Source: Niastella vici (lineage in GTDB: Bacteria > Bacteroidota > Bacteroidia > Chitinophagales > Chitinophagaceae). Taken from it: a DNA stretch of 64,000 bases. The translations under genes were made by a program, and so were the position numbers. Under the pieces are notes generated by a model. That model worked only from the letters and a program-made list of their open reading frames with translations, searched no databases and was not told the origin of the DNA. The stretch is taken from assembly GCF_002077945.1 (NCBI RefSeq), contig NZ_LVYD01000050.1:62001-126000 (forward strand). Reading direction: 5' to 3'. Of this stretch, positions 18,000-25,730 are shown one piece after another (the first letter of the stretch is position 1; each line of letters starts with the position of its first letter).

Positions 18000-18030
18000 G
18001 CCCTCCGATAAACCGGAGGGCTTCTTTTTT
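18000..18030 (+). terminator. Rho-independent terminator after rplT
   Basis: GCCCTCCG pairs with CGGAGGGC around a loop of about 6 nt and is followed by a T-rich tract (TTCTTTTTT). Confidence 0.85.
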
Positions 18031-18150
18031 GTGGTAACAATTAATTAACAGGAACGCAAAACGCCTGTTCTGCCCATCGTGAATTGCCTCCGGCAGCGGG
18101 CCGGGGTATCAACATAATATTGACAATTTTAATAAGGGCATGTTTTTTTA

Positions 18151-18180
18151 TTTGATAAATTGTTCAAACGATTACTTTTG
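18151..18180 (+). promoter_or_regulatory. Putative promoter of the arginine decarboxylase gene
   Basis: TTTG (18151-18154), 18-bp spacer, TACTTTTG (18173-18180): both boxes match the Bacteroidota consensus. This gives a leader of about 70 nt before the ATG at 18258. Confidence 0.6.
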
Positions 18181-18257
18181 CAATAATTTTTTTACAGTTT
18201 GGGTACAACTTTTTCTGACCATTAAAATTCACCACCATCAGCAACCTGAACCAGTTC

Positions 18258-19652
18258 ATGAACAACTCGTACACCGACCTGGTGCACCAGACCTTTAACT
18301 TTCCCCAGGAAGGGTTCGATGTAAAAGACAGCTATCTGCATTTTAACGGGCTCGATCTCAAAGCGCTTATTGCCAAGCACGGCACGCCCATGAAGCTCAC
18401 CTACCTGCCCAAGATCGGCATGCAGATCAAAAAGGCAAAAAAGATGTTCGCCAATGCCATCAAAAAGCATAAGTATGAAGGCGAATACAATTATTGCTAC
18501 TGCACAAAAAGCTCCCACTTTTCGTTTGTGGTAGAAGAAGCCCTGAAGCACGATATTCACCTCGAAACGTCCTACGCCTACGATATCGAGATCATTAAAA
18601 AGCTGTATGATCGCAAAAAGATCACCAAGGACACGTTCATCATTTGTAACGGCTACAAGCAAAAAACCTATACCAGCCGTATAGCCAATTTGCTGAATAC
18701 CGGATTCAAGAACGTGATCCCCATCCTCGATAACAGGGAAGAACTGCAGCATTATAAAAAGTCGGTTAAAGGTCCTTTCAAACTCGGCATACGCGTAGCC
18801 GCCGAAGAAGAACCAACCTTCCCGTTCTATACATCCCGCCTGGGTTTCAGGGCCAGGGACGTACTGGAGTTTTATGTTGACAAGATCGAAGGCAATGAAG
18901 ACCGCTTTCAGCTAAAGATGCTGCACATTTTCCTCAATAAAGGTATCAAGGATGATATCTATTACTGGAGTGAGCTCAACAAGGTCATTAACCTGTATTG
19001 CCAGTTGAAAAAGATCTGCCCCGAGCTGGATTCAATCAATATCGGCGGCGGATTCCCCATTAAACACTCACTGGGTTTCGAATACGACTACCAGTTCATG
19101 ATCAATGAAATTGTAGGAAACATTAAAAAAGCCTGCAAAAAGAACAATGTGCCCATGCCGCACATCTTCACCGAGTTCGGCAGCTATACCGTAGGGGAGA
19201 GCATGGCCCATATTTACAGCGTGATAGGGCAAAAAGTGCAGAACGACCGTGAGATCTGGTACATGATCGATTCTTCATTCATCACCACCTTACCCGATAC
19301 CTGGGGCATAGGGGAGAAGTTCCTTATGCTGCCCGTAAACAAATGGGACCAGGAATACCAGCGTGTGGTGCTGGGCGGTATCACCTGCGACAGCCACGAC
19401 TATTACGACTCGGAAGAACACATCAATGAGGTGTTTCTGCCCAAGATCAACAATGGCGAACCGCTGTATGTAGGATTTTTCCATACCGGCGCTTACCAGG
19501 ACCAGATCAGTGGTTACGGCGGTATCAAGCACTGTCTTATTCCATCACCCAAACACGTTATTGTTGGGCACGATAAAAATGGTAAATTGGTCGACTGGGT
19601 GTATGCAAAAGAGCAAACTGCTCAAAGTATGCTGAAGATCTTAGGGTATTAG
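18258..19652 (+). CDS. speA: Arginine decarboxylase (PLP-dependent, fold type III)
   Basis: A 464-residue alanine-racemase-fold decarboxylase of the Orn/DAP/Arg group. The PLP lysine sits in CTKSSH (about residue 77), where the more usual form is YALKAN. The phosphate-binding glycine loop is NIGGGFP (about residue 257), and HTGAYQ near residue 411 supplies dimer-interface residues. It fits the short Bacteroidota type of arginine decarboxylase, producing agmatine for polyamine synthesis. Substrate choice between arginine and related amino acids rests on family resemblance. The ATG at 18258 is the only in-frame start after an upstream stop. Confidence 0.85.
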   Translation: MNNSYTDLVHQTFNFPQEGFDVKDSYLHFNGLDLKALIAKHGTPMKLTYLPKIGMQIKKAKKMFANAIKKHKYEGEYNYCYCTKSSHFSFVVEEALKHDIHLETSYAYDIEIIKKLYDRKKITKDTFIICNGYKQKTYTSRIANLLNTGFKNVIPILDNREELQHYKKSVKGPFKLGIRVAAEEEPTFPFYTSRLGFRARDVLEFYVDKIEGNEDRFQLKMLHIFLNKGIKDDIYYWSELNKVINLYCQLKKICPELDSINIGGGFPIKHSLGFEYDYQFMINEIVGNIKKACKKNNVPMPHIFTEFGSYTVGESMAHIYSVIGQKVQNDREIWYMIDSSFITTLPDTWGIGEKFLMLPVNKWDQEYQRVVLGGITCDSHDYYDSEEHINEVFLPKINNGEPLYVGFFHTGAYQDQISGYGGIKHCLIPSPKHVIVGHDKNGKLVDWVYAKEQTAQSMLKILGY

Positions 19653-19676
19653 TTAAGCGACGAGACAATTTACCAC

Positions 19677-20141
19677 ATGAAACGATTTGCGACTTTATTA
19701 ACCGTAGCTGTAGCCATAGCCTGTACAACGCAGGCGCAAACAACAACGGAGGAAGATTCGGTAAAAGCAACCGTTAACCGGTTGTTTGAAGGCATGAAGA
19801 ACGCCGATACCACGGTGCTGAAATCGGCATTTACTGATTCGCCGATATTACAGACCATTGCCACCAATAAAAAGAAACAGGTATATATAAAAATGGATAA
19901 GTTTGGCGATTTCGTCAAATTTATCGGCGATCAAAAACCAGGGCAGGCCGATGAGCGCATTGAATTTGGCGCCATTCGCATCGATGGTCCGCTCGCCATG
20001 GTTTGGGCGCCCTATCAGTTCTACTACAAAGGCAAATTTCACCATTGCGGCGTTAATTCTTTTCAGTTAGTAAAACTGGACGATGGGTGGAAGATCCAGT
20101 ACCTGATTGATACCAGGCGAAAAGATTGTGACACTAAATAA
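19677..20141 (+). CDS. Secreted NTF2-like (SnoaL-fold) protein
   Basis: A 154-residue protein with a signal peptide (1-20, TTQAQ). The mature part has the nuclear-transport-factor-2-like pattern: a first helix (DSVKATVNRLFEGMKNADTTVLKSAF), a central strand pair (IDGPLAMVWAPYQFYYKGKFHHCG) and the final strand pair (NSFQLVKLDDGWKIQYLIDTRR). Members bind small hydrophobic ligands or are catalytic; no catalytic set is clear here. It follows arginine decarboxylase by 24 bp, and a palindromic terminator follows. Confidence 0.75.
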   Translation: MKRFATLLTVAVAIACTTQAQTTTEEDSVKATVNRLFEGMKNADTTVLKSAFTDSPILQTIATNKKKQVYIKMDKFGDFVKFIGDQKPGQADERIEFGAIRIDGPLAMVWAPYQFYYKGKFHHCGVNSFQLVKLDDGWKIQYLIDTRRKDCDTK

Positions 20142-20142
20142 C

Positions 20143-20183
20143 AAAGAAAAAGGGCTGATGATAAACACCAGCCCTTTTTCTTT
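20143..20183. terminator. Bidirectional terminator
   Basis: A near-perfect 15-bp stem (AAAGAAAAAGGGCTG with CAGCCCTTTTTCTTT) has an 11-nt loop. A/T runs on both sides let it serve the convergent genes at 19677 (+) and 20201 (-). Confidence 0.9.
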
Positions 20184-20200
20184 TATTAGTTCGTACCGCA

Positions 20201-21511
20201 CTATCTTTTGATGCGATATTTCTTATTCACTTTCGGACTATTGAAGTACTGATTCAATTCCTTTTCACTCATATCGCTGGTTATCTCAACGGGAATATCA
20301 ACCAGCTGAACCTGCATTTGTTTTAATTCCTCTTTCAGTTTGGCGGTTTTACGGGCAATATCCGGATCGCGTTCACCAACCAGCGCATTATCGCTCACCA
20401 TATATTCAAGCCGTTTAATGGCCGTACGTATCTGTGCCGCCTGGTTCTGCTCGGTAACTTTTTGCGGCGCAATGGCCTCTTTCACCGGCACCAGCGATAC
20501 GCCAACACTTGGCATTATCTTACCTATATTTTGATCACTGGAGGCCGAAGAAGAAGCCAGAATACTACCGGTTAACGCGGTGGTAGAACCGGTGATATCG
20601 AAAGTAGTACGGGTCGATTTTGTTTTTTTAACCCCTCTGTCGAGCTGCAGGAAGGTATACTTCAACCGCAAAACGTAGCTGTTAATGACGTTCACTGTGA
20701 GTTTAAAATCCTCAACCGTCAACGGATAATTCAATGCGTCCTTCACCACGATCTTCACCTGGGCGGTATCGCGCACCATAAACCGGGTGGCGCCCACAAA
20801 ACTCAGGATCACTACCCGTTCCTTACCCGGATCAGATTCTTTTACAAAATCGAACTGGGGCGACCAGATAAAATCATCATCACATTTTTTTACCAGCGTA
20901 GCCCCCTTCAAAGGCATATTGGCAAAATAGGTAATGGTCTCTATAGGGAAATTACCATTTTCGCATAGTACCTTGAAAGCAACCGTATCACCTTCATCGA
21001 TAGTGAGCGTGCCACCAACCGTTGGTTTTACTTTCGATTGAATGATATCGGTATTATAGAAGGTGATATAAAAAGAGGTATCAACGTGGTCATCGGGCTT
21101 TTCGAGGTTCTGTACGCCCACACTTACTTTATACTGATAATCATATTTCAGCTTGCCCGAAAGGAAATAGTTTTTCTCGGCCTTGAAGGTCAGTAAACCA
21201 TTGTCCTTGTTAATGCGCAAGCCAACCGGCGGGTTACGCAGGAACCAGTAATATCTCGACTGGTCTTTGTTGATCTCCAGCTTATAGGCCAGCGAAGAAT
21301 CAACGTGTAGGGAAAAATACGGGTTTAGATTCTTGATACGAAGGGCGATCTCGGCCGAATCAACAACAAATGGAAATGTGTCCAGATGTTTACGGCCGTG
21401 AAAAGTACTATCTGCCGGCTTCAGGTCCTGAGCTAAAGACCATAGGCCAGAAAATATACATAGTACGAACAATCCCAACGTCTTTCGGATACAGGAGGTA
21501 AGTTCTCTCAT
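20201..21511 (-). CDS. Secreted hypothetical protein with cadherin/Ig-like repeats
   Basis: A 436-residue protein. The start is set at the ATG at 21511 (MRELTSCIRKTLG) because a good signal peptide follows (ending near LAQ, residue 28); the frame extends 15 codons upstream. The middle (about 75-285) is beta-rich with repeated Asp-containing motifs (DEGDTVAFKV, DTAQVKIVVKDALNYP) like cadherin- or PKD-type domains. The C-terminal 120 residues contain a Ser/Ala stretch (about 315-330) and a helical, coiled-coil-prone region (RTAIKRLEYMV to LKQMQVQ). I recognise no specific family. Probably cell-surface or periplasmic. Confidence 0.7.
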   Translation of the reverse strand: MRELTSCIRKTLGLFVLCIFSGLWSLAQDLKPADSTFHGRKHLDTFPFVVDSAEIALRIKNLNPYFSLHVDSSLAYKLEINKDQSRYYWFLRNPPVGLRINKDNGLLTFKAEKNYFLSGKLKYDYQYKVSVGVQNLEKPDDHVDTSFYITFYNTDIIQSKVKPTVGGTLTIDEGDTVAFKVLCENGNFPIETITYFANMPLKGATLVKKCDDDFIWSPQFDFVKESDPGKERVVILSFVGATRFMVRDTAQVKIVVKDALNYPLTVEDFKLTVNVINSYVLRLKYTFLQLDRGVKKTKSTRTTFDITGSTTALTGSILASSSASSDQNIGKIMPSVGVSLVPVKEAIAPQKVTEQNQAAQIRTAIKRLEYMVSDNALVGERDPDIARKTAKLKEELKQMQVQLVDIPVEITSDMSEKELNQYFNSPKVNKKYRIKR

Positions 21512-21538
21512 GGGGGCCGAAGTTAGGACAAAACATAT

Positions 21539-21567
21539 AAAAAAACCATCCACCAACCGGTGGATGG
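21539..21567 (-). terminator. Terminator after the Hsp20 gene
   Basis: CCATCCACC pairs with GGTGGATGG around a 4-nt loop. On the minus strand a T run follows, so it stops transcription of the Hsp20 gene ahead of the next minus-strand gene. Confidence 0.85.
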
Positions 21568-21625
21568 CCTTCTAAACCAAAACCAACTGCTTATGAAACT
21601 AAAAATTTAATATTTCTTTTACTTA

Positions 21626-22057
21626 TTATTGAACTACAACCTGTTTGGGGCTGTCTTTAACCTGTTCTTTTTTAGGCAGGAACAGCTTTAAAATACCGTT
21701 TTCATATTTAGCCTGTATAGCATCAGCATTTACCTCATCGGCTACTGTAAAGCTGCGTTTAAAGCTACGATGGCTGAATTCGCGGCGAATGGTCTTTGAC
21801 TCTTCCGGTTTGCTTTCTTCCTTCTTATCGTAGCTGATGGTCAGTAAACCCTTTTCAACATTCACTTTGATATCTTCTTTATTGATACCGGGAACGCTTA
21901 CTTCCAGGTTGAAACCACCTGCAGTTTCAGAAATATTTACAGGCGCCAGGTTAATGCCGCTGTAGCCATCATTCCATAAACCGGGAATAGAATTAAAGAA
22001 ATCATCAACTACAGAATCGAATGATTTACGAGCGGGATGGTGCAGTCTAACTGTCAT
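21626..22057 (-). CDS. Hsp20/alpha-crystallin small heat-shock protein
   Basis: A 143-residue holdase chaperone. The alpha-crystallin domain covers about 38-125 (NISETAGGFNLEVSVPGINKEDI, then the A-x-x-x-n-GvL signature as KYENGILKLFLPK). The C-terminal tail carries the I-x-I-like anchor region in a shortened form (KQVVVQ). It binds unfolded proteins and forms oligomers. The start MTVRLHHPAR is standard. The long upstream spacer (22058-22279) faces a divergent bacilliredoxin gene, so both stress-related genes could share control in this spacer (inference). Confidence 0.93.
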   Translation of the reverse strand: MTVRLHHPARKSFDSVVDDFFNSIPGLWNDGYSGINLAPVNISETAGGFNLEVSVPGINKEDIKVNVEKGLLTISYDKKEESKPEESKTIRREFSHRSFKRSFTVADEVNADAIQAKYENGILKLFLPKKEQVKDSPKQVVVQ

Positions 22058-22249
22058 AATTATAATTTTTATTGTTTTTTAAAATTTGACGTACGCCTAA
22101 TCATTTTTCAAACAGTGTACCATTGCAAAAAAGGGCCAAAAACCGGTCATATTTGACAGAAAGAAGCGAACAGCATGCGACATAATTACAGTCGAAACCG
22201 TTTTCGCATGACATAAATTCCTGTTTAGGGTACAAATAAACTTTTTACG

Positions 22250-22257
22250 TAGTTTTG
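22250..22257 (+). promoter_or_regulatory. -7 box for the bacilliredoxin gene (putative)
   Basis: TAGTTTTG matches TAnnTTTG and lies 22 bp before the ATG. The -33 region has TTTA at 22224-22227, a weak match. Confidence 0.4.
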
Positions 22258-22279
22258 CGTTTCAATTAAAAAACAGAAA

Positions 22280-22693
22280 ATGTATCCAACAGAAATAGTA
22301 CTCCCCATGAAGGAGGAGTTGACAGACAATGGGTTTCAGGAGCTGTTGACTCCCGATGAGGTTGATAATCAACTGAATTCAAAAGGCACAACACTGGTGA
22401 TGATCAATTCGGTATGTGGTTGCTCGGCTGGTTCTGCACGTCCCGGTGTATTAATGGCTGTAACCAATTCGCCCAAAAAGCCAGATCATTTAGCTACCAG
22501 TTTCGCAGGTTACGATATTGATGCAGTAAAGAAGTTGCGCGAGCATTTGCTGCCTTATCCGCCATCTTCCCCGGCTATTGCCCTGTTTAAAGATGGCCAG
22601 CTGGTTCATTTTATCGAAAGACATATGATCGAAGGCCGTCCGGCTCAGCTGATCGCCCACAATTTGATAGCAGCATTTGAAGAATATTGTTAA
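22280..22693 (+). CDS. BrxA/BrxB-family bacilliredoxin
   Basis: A 137-residue thioredoxin-like protein of the YphP/YqiW group. The active site is CGC (Cys46-Gly47-Cys48) in SVCGCSAGSARPG, in place of the usual CxxC. Bacilliredoxins remove bacillithiol or other low-molecular-weight thiols from proteins. Length and the C-terminal VHFIERHMIEGR motif fit the family. A strong terminator follows at 22734. Confidence 0.92.
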   Translation: MYPTEIVLPMKEELTDNGFQELLTPDEVDNQLNSKGTTLVMINSVCGCSAGSARPGVLMAVTNSPKKPDHLATSFAGYDIDAVKKLREHLLPYPPSSPAIALFKDGQLVHFIERHMIEGRPAQLIAHNLIAAFEEYC

Positions 22694-22733
22694 AATTTCT
22701 TAGCTGATTAATTCAGCTTTGTTCATAGTGATG

Positions 22734-22761
22734 AACCCTCTCATTCCTGAGAGGGTTTTTT
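22734..22761 (+). terminator. Rho-independent terminator
   Basis: AACCCTCTCA pairs with TGAGAGGGTT around a TTCC loop, followed by a T run. It ends the bacilliredoxin transcript. Confidence 0.88.
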
Positions 22762-22890
22762 AATTCATTTTCAGGGGCTGTATTTCATAAATATCCACAT
22801 TTATAAGGGCAATCCATTTCAAGAATCTTCGTTTGTTTTCTTATCATTGCACCTTTATTAACTAATTGGAAGTAAAACTATTCCTGATAC

Positions 22891-24198
22891 ATGTATCCAA
22901 ACCTATATTACGCTTTTAAGGATCTATTTGGTGTTAACTGGAACGGACTTCGTTTTATCAATTCCTTCGGTTTTTTTGTAGCCCTCTCATTTTTAGCGGC
23001 GGCCTATATTTTAACGCTGGAATTAAAACGCAAGGAAAGAGCAGGTTTGTTATCGTTTCAGGAAGTGAAAATGAACGTAGGAAAAGGGGCCAGTGCCGGG
23101 GAATTGCTGTTGAATTTCCTCCTGGGCTTTTTGTTAGGCTATAAGATCATCGGTTTGTTCATAGCAGGCAGCGAAGCGGCCGATCCCCAGCAATTCATTT
23201 TCTCTTCAGAAGGGAACTGGCCTGTTGGTATAGGCCTGGGCATTTTGTTTGCCGGTTTGAAATGGTGGGAAAAGCACAAACAAAAACTCGATAAGCCTGA
23301 AGAACGCACCATCCGCATTTGGCCGCACGACCGGGTAGGGGACCTGGTGATCTATGCAGCCCTGTTCGGCTTTCTGGGCGCCAAGATCTTCCATAACCTC
23401 GAGAACTGGCAGGATTTTAAAACAAACCCTATTGAGGCGTTATTGTCGTTCAGCGGGCTTACCTTTTATGGCGGCCTTATTTGCGCGGCCGTTGCCATCT
23501 GGTTCTATACCCGTAAGCATAAGATCAGTTTTACCCATTTGTGCGATGCCATTGCGCCCGCCCTTATTCTGGCTTATTCCATTGGCCGTATTGGCTGCCA
23601 GGTGGCAGGTGATGGCGACTGGGGGGTACTGAACAGTGCATATGTAACAGTACCGGGCAATCAATCGACTGTACAGTTAGCCGACACCGCCCGTTTTCAG
23701 GGCACGTTGCAATCGCACGGCAATTTTTACCTGCGTACCTTCCAGGTCAATAATATTTCAGAAGTACCGCACATAAGTGTAAAAGCACCCGGCTGGCTGC
23801 CCAACTGGTTGTTTGCTTATACGTATCCGCATAACGTGGTTAATGAGGGCGTACGCATACCCGGTTGCGAGGGGGACCAGTTCTGTAATCAACTGCCCAT
23901 CCCAGTTTTTCCCACGCCGTTCTATGAAACGGTGACCAGCTTTTTGCTGTTCCTGTTGCTATGGACATTGCGTAAGAAAATGAAGATCCCCGGCACGCTG
24001 TTCGGCATATACCTGATCGTAAATGGTATAGAACGCTTTTTTGTAGAACAGATACGGGTGAACACCAAGTATTCGATCTTTGGCTTTCACCCCACACAGG
24101 CCGAGATCATTGCTGTTATGCTGGTGATCGGCGGCGCGGCTTTGTATTTTATTTCGAAGAAAAAGTACGCGGCTAAGGTCGAAACAAACAAGGCTTAA
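22891..24198 (+). CDS. lgt: Prolipoprotein diacylglyceryl transferase
   Basis: A 435-residue inner-membrane enzyme that moves diacylglycerol from phosphatidylglycerol to the lipobox Cys of prolipoproteins. Visible features are about seven membrane segments, the Lgt signature GRIGCQVAGDGDWG (about 231-244), and the C-terminal block GIYLIVNGIERFFVEQIRVN with FHPTQAEII. It is longer than E. coli Lgt because of an insert of about 75 residues after the signature (about 245-330, periplasmic, with one Cys pair), which is usual for Bacteroidota forms. The start is ATG at 22891; a hairpin terminator follows at 24214. Confidence 0.93.
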   Translation: MYPNLYYAFKDLFGVNWNGLRFINSFGFFVALSFLAAAYILTLELKRKERAGLLSFQEVKMNVGKGASAGELLLNFLLGFLLGYKIIGLFIAGSEAADPQQFIFSSEGNWPVGIGLGILFAGLKWWEKHKQKLDKPEERTIRIWPHDRVGDLVIYAALFGFLGAKIFHNLENWQDFKTNPIEALLSFSGLTFYGGLICAAVAIWFYTRKHKISFTHLCDAIAPALILAYSIGRIGCQVAGDGDWGVLNSAYVTVPGNQSTVQLADTARFQGTLQSHGNFYLRTFQVNNISEVPHISVKAPGWLPNWLFAYTYPHNVVNEGVRIPGCEGDQFCNQLPIPVFPTPFYETVTSFLLFLLLWTLRKKMKIPGTLFGIYLIVNGIERFFVEQIRVNTKYSIFGFHPTQAEIIAVMLVIGGAALYFISKKKYAAKVETNKA

Positions 24199-24213
24199 TT
24201 CTATCACTATACT

Positions 24214-24262
24214 AAAACGCTCCATACGAAACGCAGGTTTGCGTTTTGTATGGAGCGTTTTT
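24214..24262 (+). terminator. Long hairpin terminator after lgt
   Basis: A stem of about 22 bp (AAAACGCTCCATAC with GTATGGAGCGTTTT, continued by GAAACGCA/TGCGTTTT) has a very small loop, then a T run. It may serve both strands, since the next gene is convergent. Confidence 0.85.
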
Positions 24263-24333
24263 GCGTTATGCATTTTCATTTTCTTCGTCGCAGATCAGTA
24301 TCATGATTTTTACAGCGGCAATACGATTACAGA

Positions 24334-25056
24334 TCACTTACGATCGAGCACGTACTTTCGGGGGCCATGGGAGCCATCCCAGATTTCAAAATTAAGGTTA
24401 TTATTGTTGTTTGAAAGGTTGATGGCCTTTAGTTGATTTTGTTTCGTGTCGCCTGGCCAAAAGTAAATAACGATGTTACCATTGGCACCTGCTGCATCCA
24501 AAGAAAGTATTTGGAAGGTCTTGTCAGGTGAATCTGTATCCACTCCATAATACAACGCAGGCGTGCTGCTATTGGTTGAATGTGCCGAATACTGCCCGTT
24601 GCTGAAGAACTCCATATCTACCTCATAAACAGGTTGCCAGGGCGTTGTTACGGAACCATGCCATTTGCCAACCATCTGCCGCTGTATAGTGGCAGGTGTA
24701 TTTTGAACATGAATCTGGGCGTTGGCGGTAACACTGTTTTTTCCCATGAAAGCTTTCGCAATGATGCGGTAGTCCCCATCATGTTGCGGAACCCAATAGA
24801 TAACAGTATCAGAAGGACTGGAAATTATTGCCACCTGGTTGTTGGAATTATCCAGGACCTGCCAATGGCACGAATCGGGCCTGAAAGAATCACCATCGAC
24901 CGTTGCTGAAGCAACAAGGCTCGACTTCACTGTATCGAGTGTGCCTGCTTGAAGGGGAGTGGTTAGGATTGTAGGAATAATTAAGTCTACGTCTTTTTTA
25001 CAGCTCACAAAAAGAATAATGCCAAGTAGAAGAATAACCGAAGATTTTATTTTCAT
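24334..25056 (-). CDS. Lipoprotein with Ig/PKD-like and lipocalin-like regions
   Basis: A 240-residue lipoprotein with a clear signal: hydrophobic 7-16, then FVSCKKD with Cys19 as the lipidation site, a common Bacteroidota form. The segment about 35-115 is beta-rich with a PKD-like pattern (DGDSFRPDSCHW, WVPQHDGDYRIIAKAF). From about 122 to the end a beta-barrel-like domain begins QMVGKWHGSV, as in lipocalin-like small domains (WxG near the start of the first strand). Function unknown. It is convergent with lgt and monocistronic. Confidence 0.75.
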   Translation of the reverse strand: MKIKSSVILLLGIILFVSCKKDVDLIIPTILTTPLQAGTLDTVKSSLVASATVDGDSFRPDSCHWQVLDNSNNQVAIISSPSDTVIYWVPQHDGDYRIIAKAFMGKNSVTANAQIHVQNTPATIQRQMVGKWHGSVTTPWQPVYEVDMEFFSNGQYSAHSTNSSTPALYYGVDTDSPDKTFQILSLDAAGANGNIVIYFWPGDTKQNQLKAINLSNNNNNLNFEIWDGSHGPRKYVLDRK

Positions 25057-25730
25057 ACATAAGGGTTGTTGTTACAAAAGTAGAAGTTTCTCTTGTAGGA
25101 TGAAATACAAGTAATTATCAGGACAAGTTGTAAAATGCAGAGAGTAGATAATTTCAATGCCAGCCAGCTTTTCCACATATCCTAAATAATTAATATACCC
25201 TTTGTGTAATAAAGATCAATAGCGGTTTTGTTTAAATTGAATTCTATTAAGCGACCAACCTTCCTCAGACCGAACAATACCCCAATTGGTCTGCCACGTG
25301 TAGGCATTATTATCACATTATCATTTTATCTCATTAGCAAATTAACCCATTAACTCATTCTGCACCTCATCCCGCATTTCCACCTTCCATCCCAAACACC
25401 CCGCCATTAGTAACCTTAGTGTAGCTCATACGTCCCAATTGCTATGCAAAAAGTATATGCAACAGGGGAAATGGATTTTTCAGCACTCAACCCCTCTTTC
25501 GGCTTCCAGGGCTTCAGGGAACCTGCTCAAACGCACGCCCAGGCTTGGGGCAGGAACCATCTCACCCGCCCTGGACCCGGCCATTTGGGTTACCCAGATC
25601 TCCCGTTTCACTTTTCCGGACATCAACCTTATCAACCATTCGACACAAAGTAAGGTACTTTACATTGCATAGTACTTAATTTTGGACTGTAATCAATTAA
25701 GCAAAGTATTTAACAACCAATAAAAGAACC
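25057..25730. other. 674-bp spacer with word repeat and no credible gene
   Basis: A short stretch (25308-25360) carries ATTATC/ATTAGC/ATTAAC words like the arm family at 31420. Open frames of 69-77 codons near 25440 have no start context or recognisable protein features. A palindrome and a -7 box (25655-25684) lie at the right end. Nothing else was recognised. Confidence 0.5.
25655..25684 (+). promoter_or_regulatory. Palindromic operator-like site with -7 box
   Basis: The 21-bp segment GTACT-N11-AGTAC (25655-25675) pairs at 8 of 10 symmetric positions. It abuts TAATTTTG (25677-25684), a match to TAnnTTTG, 46 bp before the receptor ATG at 25731. A regulator bound here would overlap the promoter. 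The sequence style resembles PadR-type sites in Bacteroidota, from memory. Confidence 0.45.

Noticed and set aside
18222-18752. 176-codon antisense frame opposite arginine decarboxylase
   Set aside because: The plus-strand gene is clear from its PLP and glycine motifs and has a consensus promoter.
24239-24436. 65-codon plus-strand frame after lgt
   Set aside because: It begins inside the lgt terminator hairpin and overlaps the lipoprotein gene on the other strand.
25439-25672. 69-77 codon frames before receptor A
   Set aside because: No start context or protein-like pattern; it runs into the operator-like site.
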